A stretch of 43,852 nt of DNA from Nemertoderma westbladi (taxonomy: Eukaryota > Xenacoelomorpha > Nemertodermatida > Nemertodermatidae): contig JAUCBJ010003518.1 in NCBI GenBank assembly GCA_032718475.1, positions 1 through 43,852 of the forward strand, written 5' to 3'. The notes under the pieces are model-generated. The model was not told the origin of the DNA, did no database searches, and saw only the letters and a program-made list of their open reading frames with translations. The position numbers were made by a program, and so were the translations under genes. The stretch's first letter is position 1, and every line of letters starts with the position of its first letter. Shown here piece after piece: positions 1 through 10,200 of the stretch.

Positions 1-530
1 AATAATATACGTGACCCCGCGCCCGGGTGGAAACATTTACAAGTGACATGGTACTTAGGTAACGTGAAGACACACACAAATATATATATATATATACATA
101 CACACAGTTATATATATTCAACTCATTCATATATTAAGTATATATTACAAACGCGCACTTATCCATCCAATTCGACATACAATTATATACATAATAAATA
201 TATACGTGTCCCCGCGCCCGGGTGGAATCATTATAGCATTAACCAATGATATGGTGGTTAGGTAACTTAAAGACACGGATATACGTACATGCACTGTTTA
301 TATATTCCTACATAGCTAGACTCACTCAGATAATAAATATAGCTATGTATGAATATTACGAAACACGCACGTACACCTCTATTACAACATACGATTTATA
401 TACAGTAATAATAATAATACTAATATAATAAAAAATAATATTATTTTAATATTTCTATATTATTCTTTTTTAATAATATTTAATAATAATAAATATATAC
501 GTGACCCCGCGCCCGGGTGAAAACATTACC
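1..530. repeat. Three copies of a GC-rich box in AT-rich DNA
   Basis: A GC-rich block of about 21 bp (core CCCCGCGCCCGGGTG) recurs at 10-30, 205-225 and 500-519, each time after an ATATACGTG-like lead and before an AAACATT/AATCATT-like tail. The first two copies are also followed by related sequence (GGTAACGTGAAGACAC near 59, GGTAACTTAAAGACAC near 261), so these are diverged tandem units of about 200 and 295 bp rather than chance matches. Between the boxes lie TA/CA-rich low-complexity stretches. No convincing gene is seen; short open frames here are products of the low-complexity sequence. The array probably continues left of the window. Confidence 0.6.
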
Positions 531-802
531 CAAATTCTAAATGTTAGAAATACACTCAACTAGGGGCAATTAAATATACACGCATACACATATATATACA
601 CCAATATAACATTCATACATACACAAATGATATGATATATAAATGAATTACAATCGACACACATATACACATACACACATGTATATATACAATATATATA
701 CACACACATACATATATACCCACACACACATATATATATAAATAATATATTTTGCGTCATGCATACAATTTAGTTAGGCGTACAGTTATACCGTAGTTGC
801 TA
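531..802. repeat. TA/CA-rich low-complexity DNA beside a LINE 3' end
   Basis: This is alternating TATATA and ACACAC sequence, densest at 570-745. It directly follows the 3' end of the minus-strand LINE fragment whose stop codon is at 803. Some LINE families end in short simple repeats, so part of it may be the LINE tail; the rest looks like ordinary microsatellite. No gene is seen. Confidence 0.5.
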
Positions 803-1398
803 TTATTCATATTTTAGTAATTCATGCTTCAGAAGTTTAAGAAACACAGGTTTACTCTTGATTTCCCTATAAGAGATTGCTAGACTGTTCCAAAGTCGAG
901 GTCCTTGAAAAGACAGTGATTGCTCAGCAACCTTCAGACGGACTTTAGGAGGATGAAATAGACCACTGGCTGCAAAGCGTGTGTTGTGGGAGTGGATCTC
1001 AGATGCCTTACGGAATAGCGGTGTCAGAGGAGTGGAAATATTATTATATACGTCAAACATTACTTTACAAACCTCATATTTATATAACTGTTCTAAGGGG
1101 AGGATATTTAGTTGTTGGTAAAGCGGGAGCGATGATGATTGCCAGTGACTGAAGGTAATTGCTCGTAGAACTTTATTTACTTTGACTCGTATGGGTTTCA
1201 ACATCGTGGATGAAGTGCTACCCCAGATAACGATAGCATATTGTATATATGGATGAATAAGTGCAAAGAACAACATACGTAAGATATGAAGTGGAAAGAT
1301 TTTTCGAAGCCTATAAAATATTCCTGCAGATTTGGAAATCTTTTTCAATATGTAAGCTATGTGCTCTTTAAAGTTAAGTTTACTATCAATTAAAATAT
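803..1398 (-). mobile_element. LINE fragment: C-terminal part of a non-LTR reverse transcriptase ORF
   Basis: On the minus strand about 200 residues read without a stop and match the region downstream of the catalytic domain of jockey/CR1-type LINE polymerases. The order is a YLG-like strand degraded to ILIDSKLNFKEHI, then FFALIHPYIQYAIVIWG, then the block that relates to LYKYEVCKVMFDVYN, IHSHNTRFA, and finally GPRLWNSL before the stop. The YADD catalytic motif and everything upstream are missing. The coding similarity stops exactly where a 73-bp tandem array begins (1399), so this is a 5'-truncated or rearranged copy. Family membership comes from remembered motif spacing, not from a search. 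It is not expected to be functional. Confidence 0.8.
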
Positions 1399-1888
1399 AG
1401 CTGCACGTCTGCGTCCACACCGATATACTGTAACAATAGAAACCCACTAACACAATACTGTGCGTCAGTATAGCTGCACGTCTGCGTCCACACCGATATA
1501 CTGTAACAATAGAAACCCACTAACACAATACTGTGCGTCAGTATAGCTGCACGTCTGCGTCCACACCGATATACTGTAACAATAGAAACCCACTAACACA
1601 ATACTGTGCGTCAGTATAGCTGCACGTCTGCGTCCACACCGATATACTGTAACAATAGAAACCCACTAACACAATACTGTGCGTCAGTATAGCTGCACGT
1701 CTGCGTCCACACCGATATACTGTAACAATAGAAACCCACTAACACAATACTGTGCGTCAGTATAGCTGCACGTCTGCGTCCACACCGATATACTGTAACA
1801 ATAGAAACCCACTAACACAATACTGTGCGTCAGTATAGCTGCACGTCTGCGTCCACACCGATATCTGTAACAATAGAAACCCAAACAC
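1399..1888. repeat. 73-bp tandem repeat, about 6.7 copies
   Basis: Copies start at 1399, 1472, 1545, 1618, 1691, 1764 and 1837 (landmark AGCTGCACGTCTGCGTCC), exactly 73 bp apart and nearly identical. The last is incomplete and loses two bases around 1864. The array abuts the LINE fragment; because 73 is not a multiple of 3, each copy changes reading frame. Near-identity means a recent expansion. Confidence 0.95.
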
Positions 1889-2640
1889 TAGTGAACACAA
1901 CATAGTGTTTCTCATCAAAAGTGGCCAAAGTTTATGTATCTTTTTTTAAGAAACTTAAAATCACCGGAACCAATGAAATTCGCTGAAGCGAGTGGGCCAG
2001 CTCATGTACAGCCCTAAATGACATGACACTTGTCTGTAATGTCTTGTGATGTAATTCATGTAAAACTGCCAGTCCAGCCTTAACTTAATCGGAGAACCAT
2101 AAATCTTATATATGCAAGATATCTATGGAACTATCAGACCTACCAAAATGAAACTTTGCCAATTTTAATACAATAATAATATGTTATTCGATCTTCAGTA
2201 CAAAAAGCTTATAATTTTAACACTTAATTTGGCGATTATTAAAGCACAACCCCTCTGATGAAAATATCGATCGAAATTCTAAGATTCAGTCACTTATATC
2301 TACAATTTGGTCCATCGGAATTTGTTGAAAATTTCTGGGTATATTCATCATAGTCCGAGGCTACATTTCCTACAGACAGAATTTTGATATCATCTCATTA
2401 CATCGATGAGTGAATGAAAATGTCTTTTTTTTTTACTATAGTGACACGATTCGCGTACGATCGCATACGCCAGTAGTACCCTACACTTTTGAGTTGACAA
2501 CTCCGTAACACTTTAAGATATAGAAAAACTGATATCATATTTGAAATCAGCATTCTGCATTATATCATAGCAAAAAAATTTCCTTTCATTTTTCAACCCG
2601 AAAACTTAAGATTCCCCTTAAATGACTTGTCCCTTGTCTG
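1889..2640. other. Intergenic stretch, no gene recognised
   Basis: About 750 bp of AT-rich sequence without a convincing open frame on either strand. The only structure noted is a segment at about 2015-2055 (ACTTGTCTGTAATGTCTTG) that resembles the start of the minisatellite at about 2622-2650 (CCTTGTCTGTAATGACTAG). This suggests a duplicated ancestral sequence from which the minisatellite grew. Confidence 0.6.
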
Positions 2641-3544
2641 TAATGACTAGTGCTGTAACTAATGCTGTAACTAATGCTGTAAGTAGTGCTGTAACTAGTG
2701 CTGTAACTAGTGCTGTAACTAGTGCTGTAACTAGTGCTGTAACTAATGCTGTAACTAGTGCTGTAACTAGTTCTGTAACTAATGCTGTGACTAGTTCTGT
2801 AACTAATGCTGTATATAATGCTGTAACTAGTGCTGCAACTAGTGCTGTAACTAGTGCTGTAACTAGTGCTGTAACTAGTGCTGTAACTAGTTCTGTAACT
2901 AATGCTGTGACTAGTGCTATAACTAGTGCTGTAACTAGTGCTGTGACTAGTGCTGTGACTAGTGCTGTAACTAGTGCTGTGACTAGTGCTGTAACTAGTG
3001 CTGTAACTAGTGCTGTGCTGTAACTAGTCCTTTAACTAGTGCTGCAACTAGTGATGTAACTAGTGCTGAAACTAGTGCTGTAACTAGTTCTGTAACTAAT
3101 GCTGTGACTAGTGCTATAACTAGTGCTGCAACTAATGCTGTAACTAATGCTGTAACTAGTGCTGTAACTAGTGCTGTAAGTAGTGCTGTAACTAGTGCTG
3201 TAACTAGTGCTGTAACTAGTTCTGTAACTAGTTCTGTAACTAGTGCTGTAACTAGTGCTGTAACTAGTGCTGTAACTAGTGCTGTAACTAGTGCTGTAAC
3301 TAGTGCTGTAACTGGTGCTGTAACTAGTGCTGTAACTGGTGCTGTAACTAGTTCTGTAACTAATGCTGTAACTAATGCTGTAAGTAGTGCTGTAAGTAGT
3401 GCTATAACTAGTGCTATAACTAGTGCTGTAACTAGTGCTGTGACTAGTGCTGTAACTAGTGCTGTAACTAGTGATGTAACTAGTGCTGCAACTGTGCTGC
3501 AACTAGTGCTGTAACTAGTACTGTAACTAGTGCTGTAACTAATG
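2641..3544. repeat. 12-bp minisatellite, about 75 units
   Basis: The tandem unit is ACTAGTGCTGTA, with common variants AATGCTGTA, ACTAGTTCTGTA and AAGTAGTGCTGTA. The unit is a multiple of three, so open frames appear on both strands (Thr-Ser-Ala-Val runs on plus, Ser-Tyr-Ser-Thr runs on minus). These are by-products of the repeat, not evidence for a protein. A few indels (around 3017 and 3492) break the 12-bp phase. Most units hold the palindrome ACTAGT. Confidence 0.95.
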
Positions 3545-3882
3545 TAAGACTATTGCACCGCTCGGTGTTGCAATTGATAAAATAAGAACATGCAATAAGA
3601 ACAATAGAACATGCACCGGTGAGTTATACATAAAGATCTATAATGAAGTACCCAGCATGTTTCAGTTAGTATTGTTTGTTTGAGGTGTAGGATTATAAAA
3701 AGCGTTAATAAACCCAAAGTACTCTAGAATACGCTGCCGCTTCTTGGTGAATGGGGTGGTTGTGGTTTTGTAACACGATTTGACAAAGGCTGCATTAGTT
3801 TTGTCTGCGGCAGTTGCTTCACCAATTTTAATGCGCATCTTGAGGGAATCCTTAGAATACACATAGAGTAATGTTGAGCTTT

Positions 3883-4914
3883 ACCGAGGGAGTGGATAAT
3901 GGCAGAGTGCCTTACTATAAGAACCAGAACAACCCCTGGACACTGATCTTGGGTTAACCGAGGGAGTGGATAATGGCAGAGTGCCTTACTATAAGAACCA
4001 GAACAACCCCTGGACACTGATCTTGGGTTAACCGAGGGAGTGGATAATGGCAGAGTGCCTTGCTATAAGAACCAGAACAACCTCTGGACACTGATCTTGG
4101 GTTAACCGAGGGAGTGGATAATGGCAGAGTGCCTTACTCTAAGAACCAGAACAACCCCTGGACACTGATCTTGGGTTAACCGAGGGAGTGGATAATGGCA
4201 GAGTGCCTTACTATAAGAACCAGAACAACCCATGAACACTGATCTTGGGTTAACCGAGGGAGTGGATAATGGCAGAGTGCCTTACTATAAGAACTAGAAC
4301 AACCCCTGAACACTGATCTTGGGTTAACCGAGGGAGTGGATAATGGCAGAGTGCCTTACTATAAGAACCAGAACAACCCCTGGACACTGATCTTGGGTTA
4401 ACCGAGGGAGTGGATAATGGCAGAGTGCCTTACTATAAGAACCAGAACAACCCCTGGACACTGATCTTGGGTTAACCGAGGGAGTGGATAATGGCAGAGT
4501 GCCTTACTATAAGAACTAGAACAACCCCTGAACACTGATCTTGGGTTAACCGAGGGAGTGGATAATGGCAGAGTGCCTTGCTATAAGAACCAGAACAACC
4601 CCTGGACACTGATCTTGGGTTAACCGAGGGAGTGGATAATGGCAGAGTGCCTTACTCTAAGAACCAGAACAACCCCTGAACACTGATCTTGGGTTAACCG
4701 AGGGAGTGGATAATGGCAGAGTGCCTTACTATAAGAACCAGAACAACCCCTGGACACTGATCTTGGGTTAACCGAGGGAGTGGATAATGGCAGAGTGCCT
4801 TACTATAAGAACCAGAACAACCCCTGGACACTGATCTTGGGTTAACCGAGGGAGTGGATAATGGCAGAGTGCCTTACTATAAGAACTGGAACAACCCCTG
4901 GACACTGATCTTGG
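3883..4914. repeat. 74-bp tandem repeat, about 14 copies
   Basis: Units begin with ACCGAGGGAGTGG at 3883, 3957, 4031 and then every 74 bp until about 4914, where the sequence leaves the repeat (CTTGGCTTTCG). Variation is small (CTATAAG/CTCTAAG, CCAGAAC/CTAGAAC, TGGACAC/TGAACAC). The array lies inside the minus-strand LINE remnant and is an expansion of LINE coding sequence: LINE-like frames flank it on both sides. 74 is not a multiple of 3, so the array shifts frame at every unit. Confidence 0.95.
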
Positions 4915-5364
4915 CTTTCGAGAATTGTAATGCGCAACCTGGCGTTGGATAGTCTGGAGGGTTTGGTTGGGGAAGTTAACTACTCTCATGGAGACCCGGA
5001 TTGCCTGGCGATATGCCTCCATTGATTGCAGCCAAACAGCGCATATAGACAAGCATTATTAATGTAAGTTCCGACGAGTAGGAGCCCCCATTGTGCCTTC
5101 ATGTATGATATATCAGTGTGGCTTAGTGCGCCAATGTTCAACTTTAATTGATACATAATGATTGGCATGACAAGAGACAGCCACATTTTGAAAGTAACTT
5201 CCATGTCTAGCCAGCCATCTAGTCGACCATCCCTTTTGCTGAAACATTTGGGACATCATGGCGATGGTTTGCAGGGATTCATTAAGGGAATTTGACATCT
5301 TTCTCTGGAGTTTGTAACCTAGGATCCTCAAGTATTCGCTACCAGGGACTAGTGTGTTGTCTAG

Positions 5365-5506
5365 TGTAAGAAAGGTGGGTGTGTGGGTTCCTTGTTGGTT
5401 TGTACATATCCACTTGGTGTTTGTCTGTTCTATGTTGTAAGAAAGGTGGGTGTGTGGGTTCTTTGTTGGTTTGTACATATCCACTTGGTGTTTGTCTGTT
5501 CTATGT
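5365..5506. repeat. 71-bp direct duplication inside the LINE remnant
   Basis: Two adjacent copies of a 71-bp segment starting TGTAAGAAAGGTGGG at 5365 and 5436, differing at very few positions. On the minus strand the segment encodes a stretch like NIEQTNTKWICTNQQ, which therefore appears twice. This is a recent local duplication. Confidence 0.9.
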
Positions 5507-5554
5507 TGAGTTTTAGCTGATCGGCTTCTGTGCTTAGGACTCTAACCATTTCCT

Positions 5555-5760
5555 CGATATCGCGTGCAGATGTCGATGTTAGGATGAAGTCGTCAGCATA
5601 GGCAATGGCTCCCATCCATGTACGATATCGCGTGCAGATGTCGATGTTAGGATGAAGTCGTCAGCATAGGCAATAGCTCCCATCCATGTACGACCTATTG
5701 TAGTCGATGTTAGGATGAAGTCGTCAGCATAGGCAATGGCTCCCATCCATGTACGACCTA
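5555..5760. repeat. Three direct copies of the YADD-coding segment
   Basis: A 63-68-bp segment containing GTCGATGTTAGGATGAAG recurs with that landmark at 5572, 5640 and 5703. Each copy encodes, on the minus strand, the reverse transcriptase catalytic segment around AYADDFILTST, so the catalytic motif is triplicated in tandem within a dead LINE. Confidence 0.9.
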
Positions 5761-6120
5761 TTGTACACCCTAGTTGTGTGTTTATTAGTCTCTCAGTGAT
5801 CCTAGCTGTATACATGTTAAACAGGACAGGTGATAAGAGTAACCCTTGTCAGGCCCTTGGTGGCTGTGATGCTTGTACATTGAATGAGGTCCCCGAACTT
5901 GAGGAAGATTTCACTAGAACCATAATATGAAATGGGTGTTGAAATGATTCATGGATTAACATTAGAGATAATAGTTTGTTGGCTATTGAAAAGGCACAAT
6001 TGATGAGGTGTGCCAGGATACCGCAAACTGGTTCAGGATCGAACTCCAGAAGATGTTCTATGATTAGAGATGATGTTGCCGCTTCACAGCGGGTGGTGAT
6101 ACTGTAGGTTTAATTGATGT

Positions 6121-6945
6121 AGTACGGACAAGCATCGGTTTTTAGATTATTGAGATCTTTTGGACTAACATTGTTTTCGAATTTTAAATTGTAGTGTTTT
6201 TCCTTAGGTCACTTGCAGTGCTAGAGGTATATCGTTAAAGGGTTTATCATTTAGTGTGGGTCCGATTTGAGTTTAGTGGCCCAGTAGTTGACTTTATTGC
6301 CAATGAGGTTCTTTGATAAAAAATGTCTTAACCCAAATCGTTGACCCAAAAGCTGTAATATTTAGTGCCTTTCATATAATATGATGTACTATACTCATAA
6401 CATTGCCTGTGTAATTGCCGACAAATACAGAAACATTAAATGGAGAAACAATTTATGCTCGACATCAAACCCATGAGGATGAATGTTGTTGTTGCAAAAC
6501 AATGGCAAATGGGACAGAATTCAAAGGAACAAGAAAAAATTTTTCAACACTTAACTTCACATTTAGGAAACAGGTTTCCCTTTAATTGTTAAATAAATTC
6601 TTAAATATTTATCTATAATTGTTTCCTTTGAATAGTTTTCTGCTTCACTCGACCAAACCGATATTTATGGCCAAAAGAATATCAAAATCCGGTTTGGCCA
6701 CGTTTAATGAGAATCACGCGATCACTATAAACCTGAATTACTAAACAAACATAAAAACATTCGAACAAACTTACCTAATACAGTAAACATTTAGTGCACG
6801 GTGCTTCTCTATTAATTATAAATTTATTGGCACAAAAAAATATAATTACATTAAAAATATCATCAGAATAATATACGGAAATTCCCAAGTCAAATTTTAC
6901 ATAAAGTATTTATTTACAATTTAGTATTTATATGTAACATATTGG
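6121..6945. other. AT-rich intergenic DNA with possible LINE scraps
   Basis: Up to about 6340 there may be degraded upstream LINE coding sequence on the minus strand (see the LINE remnant entry). From about 6350 to 6945 I see only AT-rich sequence with no gene, no clear repeat and no RNA gene. Confidence 0.5.
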
Positions 6946-7155
6946 ATCAGTTGGTTCTACAATAAGGTACATCTGAGAACCAATCAAATCAGTTGGTTCT
7001 ACAATAAGGTACATCTGAGAACCAATCAAATCAGTTGGTTCTACAATAAGGTACATCTGAGAACCAATCAAATCAGTTGGTTCTACAATAAGGTACATCT
7101 GAGAACCAATCAAATCAGTTGGTTCTACAATAAGGTACATCTGAGAACCAATCAA
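6946..7155. repeat. 42-bp tandem repeat, 5 copies
   Basis: Copies start at 6946, 6988, 7030, 7072 and 7114 (landmark ATCAGTTGGTTCTAC) and are essentially identical. Each unit carries an inverted pair TTGGTTCT ... AGAACCAA that could form a small hairpin. The 42-bp length keeps a frame open on the minus strand (14-residue unit), but nothing suggests it is translated. It sits only about 47 bp from the start of the large satellite. Confidence 0.95.
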
Positions 7156-7202
7156 ATATTGTTGTTAATCATAAAGTTACTGGCCGTTTCAATGATTGGA
7201 AA

Positions 7203-10200
7203 ATTAATTACCAACTGGCCTATCGTACCTAGTTAAATAATTACCAACTGGCCTATCGTACAAGTTAATTAATTACCAACTGGCCTATCGTACAAGTTAA
7301 TTAATTACCAACTGGCCTATCGTACAAGTTAATTAATTACCAACTGGCCTATCGTACAAGTTAATTAATTACCAACTGGCCTATCGTACAAGTTAATTAA
7401 TTACCAACTGGCCTATCGTACAAGTTAATTAATTACCAACTGGCCTATCGTACAAGTTAATTAATTACCAATTGGCCTATCGTACCGAGTTAATTAATTA
7501 CCAACGGGCCTATCGTACAAGTTAATTAATTACCAACTGGCCTATCGTACCTAGTTAATTAATTACCAACTGGCCTATCGTACAAGTTAATTAATTACCA
7601 ACTGGCCTATCGTACCTAGTTAAATAATTACCAACTGGCCTATCGTACAAGTTAATTAATTACCAACTGGCCTATCGTACAAGTTAATTAATTACCAACT
7701 GGCCTATCGTACAAGTTAATTAATTACCAACTGGCCTATCGTACCTAGTTAATTAATTACTAACTGGCCTATCGTACCTAGTTAATTAATTACCAACTGG
7801 CCTATCGTACAAGTTAATTAATTACCAACTGGCCTATCGTACAAGTTAATTAATTACCAACTGGCCTATCGTACCTAGTTAATTAATTACCAACTGGCCT
7901 ATCGTACCTAGTTAATTAATTACCAACTGGCCTATCGTACAAGTTAATTAATTACCAACTGGCCTATCGTACAAGTTAATTAATTACCAACTGGCCTATC
8001 GTACCTAGTTAATTAATTACCAACTGGCATATCGTACAAGTTAATTAATTACCAACTGACCTATCGTACAAGTTAATTAATTACCAACTGGCCTATCGTA
8101 CAAGTTAATTAATTACCAACTGGCCTATCGTACAAGTTAATTAATTACCAACTGGCCTATCGTACCTAGTTAATTAATTACCAACTGGCCTATCGTACCT
8201 AGTTAAATAATTACCAACTGGCCTATCGCACAAGTTAATTAATTACCAACTGGCCTATCGTACCTAGTTAATTAATTACCAACTGGCCTATCGTACCTAG
8301 TTAAATAATTACCAACTGGCCTATCGTACAAGTTAATTAATTACCAACTGGCCTATCGTACAAGTTAATTAATTACCAACTGGCCTATCGTACAAGTTAA
8401 TTAATTACCATCTGGCCTATCGTACCTAGTTAATTAATTACCAACTGGCATATCGTACAAGTTAATTAATTACCAACTGACCTATCGTACAAGTTAATTA
8501 ATTACCAACTGGCCTATCGTACAAGTTAATTAATTACCAACTGGCCTATCGTACAAGTTAATTAATTACCATCTGGCCTATCGTACCTAGTTAATTAATT
8601 ACCAACTGGCATATCGTACAAGTTAATTAATTACCAACTGACCTATCGTACAAGTTAAATAATTACCAACTGGCCTATCGCACAAGTTAATTAATTACCA
8701 ACTGGCCTATCGTACAAGTTAATTAATTACCAACTGGCCTATCGTACCTGGTTAAATAATTACCAACTGGCCTATCGTACAAGTTAATTAATTACCAACT
8801 GGCCTATCGTACAAGTTAATTAATTACCAACTGGCCTATCGTAAAAGTTAATTAATTACCATCTGGCCTATCGTACCTAGTTAATTAATTACCAACTGGC
8901 CTATCGTACCTGGTTAATTAATTACCAACTGGCCTATCGTACAAGTTAATTAATTACCAACTGGCCTATCGTACAAGTTAATTAATTACCAACTGGCCTA
9001 TCGTACAAGTTAATTAATTACCAACTGGCCTATCGTACAAGTTAATTAATTACCATCTGGCCTACCGTACCTAGTTAATTAATTACCAACTGGCCTATCG
9101 TACCTAGTTAATTAATTACCAACTGGCCTATCGTACAAGTTAATTAATTACCAACTGGCCTATCGTACAAGTTAATTAATTACCAACTGGCCTATCGTAC
9201 AAGTTAATTAATTACCAACTGGCCTATCGTACAAGTTAATTAATTACCATCTGGCCTATCGTACCTAGTTAATTAATTACCAACTGGCCTATCGCACCTA
9301 GTTAAATAATTACCAACTGGCCTATCGTACCTAGTTAAATAATTACCAACTGGCCTATCGTACAAGTTAATTAATTACCAACTGGCCTATCGTACCTAGT
9401 TAATTAATTACCAACTGGCCTATCGTACAAGTTAATTAATTACCAACTGGCCTATCGTACCTAGTTAATTAATTACCAACTGGCCTATCGTACCTAGTTA
9501 AATAATTACCAACTGGCCTATCGTACAAGTTAATTAATTACCAACTGGCCTATCGTACCTAGTTAATTAATTACCAACTGGCCTATCGTACAAGTTAATT
9601 AATTACCAACTGGCCTATCGTACCTAGTTAATTAATTACCAACTGGCCTATCGTACAAGTTCATTAATTACCAACTGGCCTATCGTACAAGTTAATTAAT
9701 TACCAACTGGCATATCGTACTTAGTTAATTAATTACCAACTGGCCTATCGTACCTAGTTAATTAATTACCAACTGGCCTATCGTACAAGTTAATTAATTA
9801 CCAACTGGCCTATCGTACAAGTTAATTAATTACCAACTGGCCTATCGTACAAGTTAATTAATTACCAACTGGCCTATCGTACCTAGTTAATTAATTACCA
9901 ACTGGCCTATCGTACCTAGTTAATTAATTACCAACTGGCCTATCGTACCTAGTTAATTAATTACCAACTGGCCTATCGTACCTAGTTAATTAATTACCAA
10001 CTGGCCTATCGTACAAGTTAATTAATTACCAACTGACCTATCGTACAAGTTAATTAATTACCAACTGGCCTATCGTACCTAGTTAATTAATTACCAACTG
10101 GCCTATCGTACCTAGTTAATTAATTACCAACTGGCCTATCGTACAAGTTAATTAATTAATTACCAACTGGCCTATCGCACAAGTTAATTAATTACCAACT

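Larger units (their letters stand above)
3662..6120 (-). mobile_element. Decayed LINE with reverse transcriptase remnants and internal duplications
   Basis: Reading on the minus strand from the right, there is a motif-B-like region near 5800-5860 (QGLLLSPVLFNMYTARI, with a stop just before QG where an Arg codon is usual). Then comes the catalytic AYADDFILTSTSARD at about 5575-5610 and again in duplicated copies up to 5760, then a thumb/C-terminal region scattered over several frames down to about 4920. After a long tandem array, a tail ends at 3662. Open sequence continues upstream to at least 6110 (TTRCEAATSSLIIEHLL). A further plausible coding scrap is at about 6260-6340 (NYWATKLKSDPH). Frameshifts, a stop and local duplications make it a pseudogene. 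The family is non-LTR retrotransposon; I cannot assign the clade. Confidence 0.75.

Noticed and set aside
43-428. Short Tyr/Ile/His-rich frames at the left edge
   Set aside because: They are translations of TATATA/CACACA low-complexity DNA.
2622-3514. Open frames of Thr-Ser-Ala-Val (plus) and Ser-Tyr-Ser-Thr (minus) repeats
   Set aside because: They come from the 12-bp minisatellite, whose unit length keeps any stop-free frame open; there is no flanking coding sequence.
6928-7155. A 14-residue repeat protein with unit LIGSQMYLIVEPTD
   Set aside because: It is a consequence of the 42-bp repeat being a multiple of three; there is no start context or flanking coding sequence.
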